64,000 bases of DNA from CAZUMW01 sp964621615 (GTDB lineage Bacteria > Desulfobacterota > WTBG01 > CAIYCZ01 > CAIRTM01): contig CAZUMW010000008.1 of assembly GCA_964621615.1 (NCBI GenBank), positions 66,727-130,726 on the forward strand, in the 5' to 3' direction. Under the pieces are notes generated by a model that saw nothing but the letters and a program-made list of their open reading frames with translations, was not told where the DNA came from and searched no databases. Made by a program: the position numbers and the translations under genes. The stretch's first letter is position 1. Each line of letters starts with the position of its first letter. This document shows positions 60,047-64,000 of the stretch, piece by piece.

Positions 60047-62347
60047 ATGACACAGTCTCTGGTTATCGTCGAATCACCGGCAAAAGCAAAAACGATATCA
60101 AAGTTCCTGGGAAAAGATTATCGCGTCCTTTCGTGTAAAGGGCATGTCAGAGCGCTGCCCAGCAAGCAGGGCTCGGTCGAGATCGGGGAGGACATTGTAC
60201 CCAAATATGAAATACTGCCCGGCAGCAGGCGATACATCAATGAAATAAAAAAAGCGCTTAAAAATTGCGACGCCGTTTACCTGGCAACCGACCTTGACCG
60301 GGAGGGCGAGGCGATCGCCTGGCACCTCAAAGCCGCTCTCAACCTGGATAAAAAGAAAAAGGACAACGGCGCCCGTGAGGTGAAAAGAATCACCTTTCAT
60401 GAAATAACCAAAGACGCCATTCATGACGCGCTTGCGCACCCCGGACACATATCAGACACACTCGTTGACGCTCAGCAGGCCCGCGTCGTGCTGGATTATC
60501 TTGTGGGGTTCAACCTGAGCCCGTTTCTGTGGAAAAAAATCCGCTACGGGCTCTCGGCGGGGCGCGTGCAGTCTGTTGCGCTGCGCATAATCTGCGAGCG
60601 GGAAAAAGAAATACAGGCATTCAATGCCGAGGAATACTGGACCGTTAAGGCCCGCCTGAACCCCGCCGGCGAAAAAAGCCCCTTTGATGCTCAGCTTGTT
60701 GAAATTGACGGCAAAAAGCTTGAAAAGCTCGCGATAAAAAACCGGGAGCAGGCCGATGACATCACCCGGCAGCTCCGGGATTCCTCCTACCGCGTAAAAA
60801 GCATAAAGCGCCGCGAAATAAAAAGAAAGCCGGCACCGCCCTTTATAACCAGCACGCTTCAGCAGGAGGCGTCGCGAAAGCTCGGTTTTTCCGCAAAAAA
60901 AACCATGTCGGTTGCGCAGCGGCTCTACGAGGGCATTGATGTGGGAACGGGCACCATGGGATTGATCACCTACATGCGAACCGACAGCGTCCATATGGCA
61001 GACAGCGCCCTTCAGGATATTCACGGTGTTATCGTCAGCAGGTTCGGTGCGGAATACGCTATGGAAAAGCCGCGGCAGTTCACCCAGAAGTCAAAAAATG
61101 TTCAGGAGGCGCACGAGGCCATCCGGCCGACCGACGTGCGGCTCATTCCGGACGAAATAGGCAACGCGCTTACCAGAGACCAGCAGCGGCTCTACACGCT
61201 CATCTGGAACAGATCGGTTGCCAGTCAGATGAAAGACGCAGTGCTTGATTCGGTTTCAGCCGACATTGCCGCCGGAGGCGGATATGTTTTCCGCGCTTCC
61301 GGCTCTACGGTAAAGTTCCCCGGCTTCATGAAAATATACACCGAAAGCGATGACGGGGATACTAACAAAAGCAAGGAGCAGAAAATGCTCCCGCCGCTCA
61401 AAAAAGATCAGGATCTCGATCTGCTGAAGCTGCTGCCCGAGCAGCATTTCACGCAGCCGCCTCCCCGGTATACCGAAGCCTCCCTGGTAAAAACCCTGGA
61501 AGAATACGGCATCGGCAGGCCGTCAACATATGCAAGCATTATAAGCATCCTGCAGGATCGGGAATACGTGAAGCTCATAAAAAAGCGCTTTTACCCCGAG
61601 GATGTCGGCATGGTCGTCAACGATCTTCTGGTATCGCATTTTCCCCGCTATGTTGATTACGGCTTCACCTCCCAGATGGAGTCACGGCTTGACGAAATAG
61701 CCCGCGGCGAGGCTGAGTGGAAGCCTGCCATTAAGTCGTTCTGGAAACCGTTTATTTCCCTTATTGAAACGAAAGAAAAAGAAATTCAAAAATCGGATGT
61801 CACCACAGAAAAAACAGAGGAAATCTGCCCCCAGTGCGGAAAGCCGCTGGTGATCAAGCTGGGCCGCTACGGCCGCTTCTATGCCTGCAGCGGCTTCCCG
61901 GAATGCCGGTTTGTCCGCTCGCTTAACAACGATGAGCAGCAGGGCCCTCAGGGGCAGGAAACGGATCAGGTATGCGAAAAATGCGGCAAGCCGCTGCTGC
62001 TCAGGCAGGGGCGCTACGGCCAGTTTCTGGGCTGCTCGGGCTATCCCGACTGCAAATTTGTCCGGCCGCTGAACAAGCCGGTTTCCCTGGGCATCAGCTG
62101 CCCCGACTGCCAAGACGGTGAAATTCAGCAGAAAAAATCCAGGAAGGGAAAAATCTTTTACAGCTGCTCAAATTACCCGAAATGCAAATTTGCCTCATGG
62201 GACCCCCCCGTCAACGAGCAGTGCCCTGAGTGCGGCAGCCGCTATCTTGTGGAAAAAAAGACCAAGCGCTACGGGCAGCAGATAAAATGCCCTAACAAAG
62301 AGTGCACATACAAACGCACTGGTGAGCCGCCTGAATCGTCCGGCTAA
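60047..62347 (+). CDS. topA: DNA topoisomerase I
   Basis: 766 residues. The N-terminal Toprim domain has VESPAKAKTISKFLG and LATDLDREGEAIAWHLKAA (in part; DxD). The active-site tyrosine is in GLITYMRTDSVHMADSAL. After the catalytic gate there are four zinc ribbons near the C-terminus, each with four cysteines: CPQCGKP, CEKCGKP, CPDCQDG and CPECGSR are the starts. It relaxes negative supercoils. It follows dprA by 57 bp. Confidence 0.97.
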   Translation: MTQSLVIVESPAKAKTISKFLGKDYRVLSCKGHVRALPSKQGSVEIGEDIVPKYEILPGSRRYINEIKKALKNCDAVYLATDLDREGEAIAWHLKAALNLDKKKKDNGAREVKRITFHEITKDAIHDALAHPGHISDTLVDAQQARVVLDYLVGFNLSPFLWKKIRYGLSAGRVQSVALRIICEREKEIQAFNAEEYWTVKARLNPAGEKSPFDAQLVEIDGKKLEKLAIKNREQADDITRQLRDSSYRVKSIKRREIKRKPAPPFITSTLQQEASRKLGFSAKKTMSVAQRLYEGIDVGTGTMGLITYMRTDSVHMADSALQDIHGVIVSRFGAEYAMEKPRQFTQKSKNVQEAHEAIRPTDVRLIPDEIGNALTRDQQRLYTLIWNRSVASQMKDAVLDSVSADIAAGGGYVFRASGSTVKFPGFMKIYTESDDGDTNKSKEQKMLPPLKKDQDLDLLKLLPEQHFTQPPPRYTEASLVKTLEEYGIGRPSTYASIISILQDREYVKLIKKRFYPEDVGMVVNDLLVSHFPRYVDYGFTSQMESRLDEIARGEAEWKPAIKSFWKPFISLIETKEKEIQKSDVTTEKTEEICPQCGKPLVIKLGRYGRFYACSGFPECRFVRSLNNDEQQGPQGQETDQVCEKCGKPLLLRQGRYGQFLGCSGYPDCKFVRPLNKPVSLGISCPDCQDGEIQQKKSRKGKIFYSCSNYPKCKFASWDPPVNEQCPECGSRYLVEKKTKRYGQQIKCPNKECTYKRTGEPPESSG

Positions 62348-62489
62348 GGCAGCACAGCGCCGGGCAGATTACAGCGCACTTCCTTCCCTCGTTGTCCGCG
62401 GTTACTGAAAAAGCAGCCTATTCCTGACGAAACCGCATAAGGCTTATTGACCCGGAAGATTCAAACGATTTCCGGCACATGGAATCAGC

Positions 62490-63824
62490 ATGACATACAG
62501 CGCGCAGCATATTACCGTTATCGGCGGCGGCCTTGCCGGCTGCGAGGCCGCATGGCAGGCAGCCCGGCTGGGCTGCAGGGTTACCGTCTATGAAATGAAG
62601 CCGGCCCGCTACTCCCCGGCACATAAAAGCCAGAGCCTTGCAGAGCTGGTGTGCAGCAATTCGCTTCGCTCCAACAGCCTCAAAAATGCAGGAGGGGTGC
62701 TCAAGCAGGAGCTGCGCGAGCTCGGTTCGCTTATCGTGCGCTGCGCCGATCAAACGGCTGTTCCGGCCGGCGGAGCGCTGGCGGTGGACAGGCATGCCTT
62801 TTCTGCGGCAGCAACGGATGCGATTGCCGCCCACCCGCTGATAGCCCTTGAGAGAAAAGAGCTGGGGGCCATCCCCGACAGCGGCATTGTCATCGTGGCA
62901 ACGGGCCCGCTCACCTCGGAGTCGCTCTCAGATGACATAGCCAGGCGCATCGGCAGCGGGAGCCTTTATTTTCACGATGCCATATCACCGATTGTCGAAG
63001 CCGACTCCATAGACACCGGGCACACATTCTCTGCTTCGCGCTATAACCGGGGCACCTCCGACTATCTGAACTGCCCCCTCTCACGGGATCAGTACTATGC
63101 GTTTGTAAGCGCGCTTCTTGAAGCCCGGAAAGTGCCTCTCAAAGATTTTGAAACGCTGGTGCCCTTTGAGGGGTGCATGCCCATAGAGGTGATGGCCGAG
63201 CGGGGCATTGAAACGCTCGCTCACGGCCCCATGAAGCCCGTCGGGCTTGTCGATCCCCGTACAGGCGCCATGCCCTATGCCGCGGTACAGCTCAGGCAGG
63301 AAAACCGCGAAGCGACGCTTTTCAATCTTGTCGGGTGCCAAACGAGGCTGACCCGGCCCGAGCAGAAGAGGGTGTTCGCGATCATCCCGGCTCTGCGCCA
63401 TGCAGCGTACGCGCGCTTCGGCAGCCTGCACCGGAACACTTTCATCAACTCCCCCTCGCTTCTGCTCAGAACGCTGCAGCTGCAGCAGGAGCCCCGGATA
63501 TTTTTTGCAGGACAGATCACCGGGGTTGAGGGCTACATGGAATCAACCGCAGCCGGGCTTGTCGCCGGCCTGCAGGCAGCGCGCTACAGCACAGGGCAGC
63601 TACCCCTTACCCCGCCCCCCACAACCGTTACCGGCGCGCTGCTGGGCTGCATAACCGATAAAGCCGCCGCTGATTTCCAGCCCATGAACGCAAACTTCGG
63701 CATCCTGCCCCCGCTTGAGAAAAAGGTGCCGAAGTCACAGCGCAAAGAGCTTCTTGCCCGGCGGGCCCTTCAGGATATCAAAAGCTGGAAGGAAAAAGCT
63801 GTGGGCACAACAGGGGGGGCATAG
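62490..63824 (+). CDS. trmFO: Methylenetetrahydrofolate--tRNA-(uracil-5-)-methyltransferase
   Basis: 444 residues. The FAD-binding dinucleotide motif is VIGGGLAGCEAAWQAARLG, followed by VTVYEMKP and LVCSNSLRSNSLKNAGGVLKQEL (in parts). The folate/FAD core and the C-terminal FFAGQITGVEGYMESTAAGL (in part), with MNANFGILPPL, are typical of TrmFO. It forms m5U54 in tRNA using methylene-THF, in place of TrmA. Its neighbourhood with topA and dprA is standard. It converges with the next gene; the stops are 4 bp apart. Confidence 0.95.
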   Translation: MTYSAQHITVIGGGLAGCEAAWQAARLGCRVTVYEMKPARYSPAHKSQSLAELVCSNSLRSNSLKNAGGVLKQELRELGSLIVRCADQTAVPAGGALAVDRHAFSAAATDAIAAHPLIALERKELGAIPDSGIVIVATGPLTSESLSDDIARRIGSGSLYFHDAISPIVEADSIDTGHTFSASRYNRGTSDYLNCPLSRDQYYAFVSALLEARKVPLKDFETLVPFEGCMPIEVMAERGIETLAHGPMKPVGLVDPRTGAMPYAAVQLRQENREATLFNLVGCQTRLTRPEQKRVFAIIPALRHAAYARFGSLHRNTFINSPSLLLRTLQLQQEPRIFFAGQITGVEGYMESTAAGLVAGLQAARYSTGQLPLTPPPTTVTGALLGCITDKAAADFQPMNANFGILPPLEKKVPKSQRKELLARRALQDIKSWKEKAVGTTGGA

Positions 63825-63828
63825 AGCG

Positions 63829-64000
63829 TTAAAAATAGGTAAAGCCGTTCGCCTTGCAGATGTGACAGACTGTTTTCAGGGCGTTTGGTTTCGATGCAAG
63901 CTCCCGGCGGGCAGCCCGGTACGGCTCACCGTTCCATACGGAATCAAAGCTTTTTTCAAAGGCGTTGCCGAAGGAATATTTTTCCTGATACACCGAGCAG
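63829..64000 (-). CDS. Radical SAM/SPASM-domain protein, C-terminal fragment at window edge
   Basis: Only the last 56 residues are visible. The end reads C-S-V-Y-Q-E, then FGNAFEKSFDSVWNGEPYRAAR (in parts) and VCHICKANGFTYF. The pattern of Cys, a G-N-x-x-x-x-S-F-x-x-x-W-N segment, YRAARREL and a final CHIC is the end of a SPASM domain, which binds auxiliary iron-sulfur clusters in radical SAM enzymes that modify peptides or proteins. The catalytic part lies beyond the window, so no substrate can be given. Confidence 0.75.
   Translation of the reverse strand, partial: CSVYQEKYSFGNAFEKSFDSVWNGEPYRAARRELASKPNALKTVCHICKANGFTYF

Overview
This 64 kb window comes from a Gram-negative bacterium of about 50-55 % GC. 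It carries genes for lipid A assembly and transport (lpxA, lpxB, lpxD, msbA, a Kdo transferase), outer-membrane protein assembly (bamA, ompH), lipoprotein export (lolCD) and a sigma-70 factor. Two gene orders, lysS-lolC-lolD-bamA-ompH-lpxD-fabZ-lpxA-oxidoreductase-lpxB-msbA-waaA and rpmF-fabH-fabG-acpP-fabF-rpiB-dCMP deaminase-nrdR-ribD-ribE-ribBA-ribH-nusB, are those I associate with Desulfobacterota (former Deltaproteobacteria) and related candidate phyla. No genus can be named from the sequence alone. I saw no tRNA, rRNA, CRISPR array, prophage or insertion sequence.

Layout. 1-6.3 kb (minus): a tightly overlapping MoxR / DUF58 / parvulin / BatD-like / BatA-like / BatB-like operon. 6.3-17.5 kb: a loosely packed accessory stretch of mostly single genes. 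It holds a YjbQ protein, a DUF3795 protein, an ASST-like lipoprotein, a VapBC-type toxin-antitoxin pair, a peroxiredoxin-like gene interrupted by an in-frame UGA, an RNase H-like exonuclease, a secreted AttH/CrtC-like protein, several small membrane or secreted proteins, and a radical SAM enzyme divergent from a 54-codon gene. 17.5-33 kb (minus): a sulfotransferase followed by the envelope cluster from waaA back to lysS. 33.4-47.3 kb (plus): a PNPOx-like protein, then yceD-rpmF-fabH, an acyl-CoA dehydrogenase, fabG-acpP-fabF-rpiB, a structured intergenic RNA candidate, dCMP deaminase-nrdR, the riboflavin genes, nusB, a CPA2 antiporter and an Fpg-type glycosylase. 47.3-55.9 kb (minus): ftsH, a sigma factor, a glycosyltransferase with a glucoamylase-like hydrolase, and an LpxL-like acyltransferase. 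56-63.8 kb (plus): a DHH phosphoesterase, a TerB-like protein, a second YjbQ, tatD, dprA, topA and trmFO. The window ends in the C-terminus of a SPASM-type radical SAM protein.

The most notable observation is at 10314-10772. One reading frame encodes a complete 152-residue peroxiredoxin-like protein, except for a UGA at codon 44, exactly at the first position of the redox motif (U-P-F-C, where the cysteine form would read CPFC). A stem-loop that could act as a SECIS element begins right after the UGA. This is best read as a candidate selenoprotein, with a simple Cys-to-stop mutation as the alternative. Other points of interest are a three-way-junction RNA candidate in front of the dCMP deaminase/nrdR/rib genes, an acyl-CoA dehydrogenase in the place usually held by fabD with plsX also absent, a GnnA-like oxidoreductase between lpxA and lpxB, a BamA with an additional N-terminal domain, and the 54-codon gene opposite the radical SAM enzyme.
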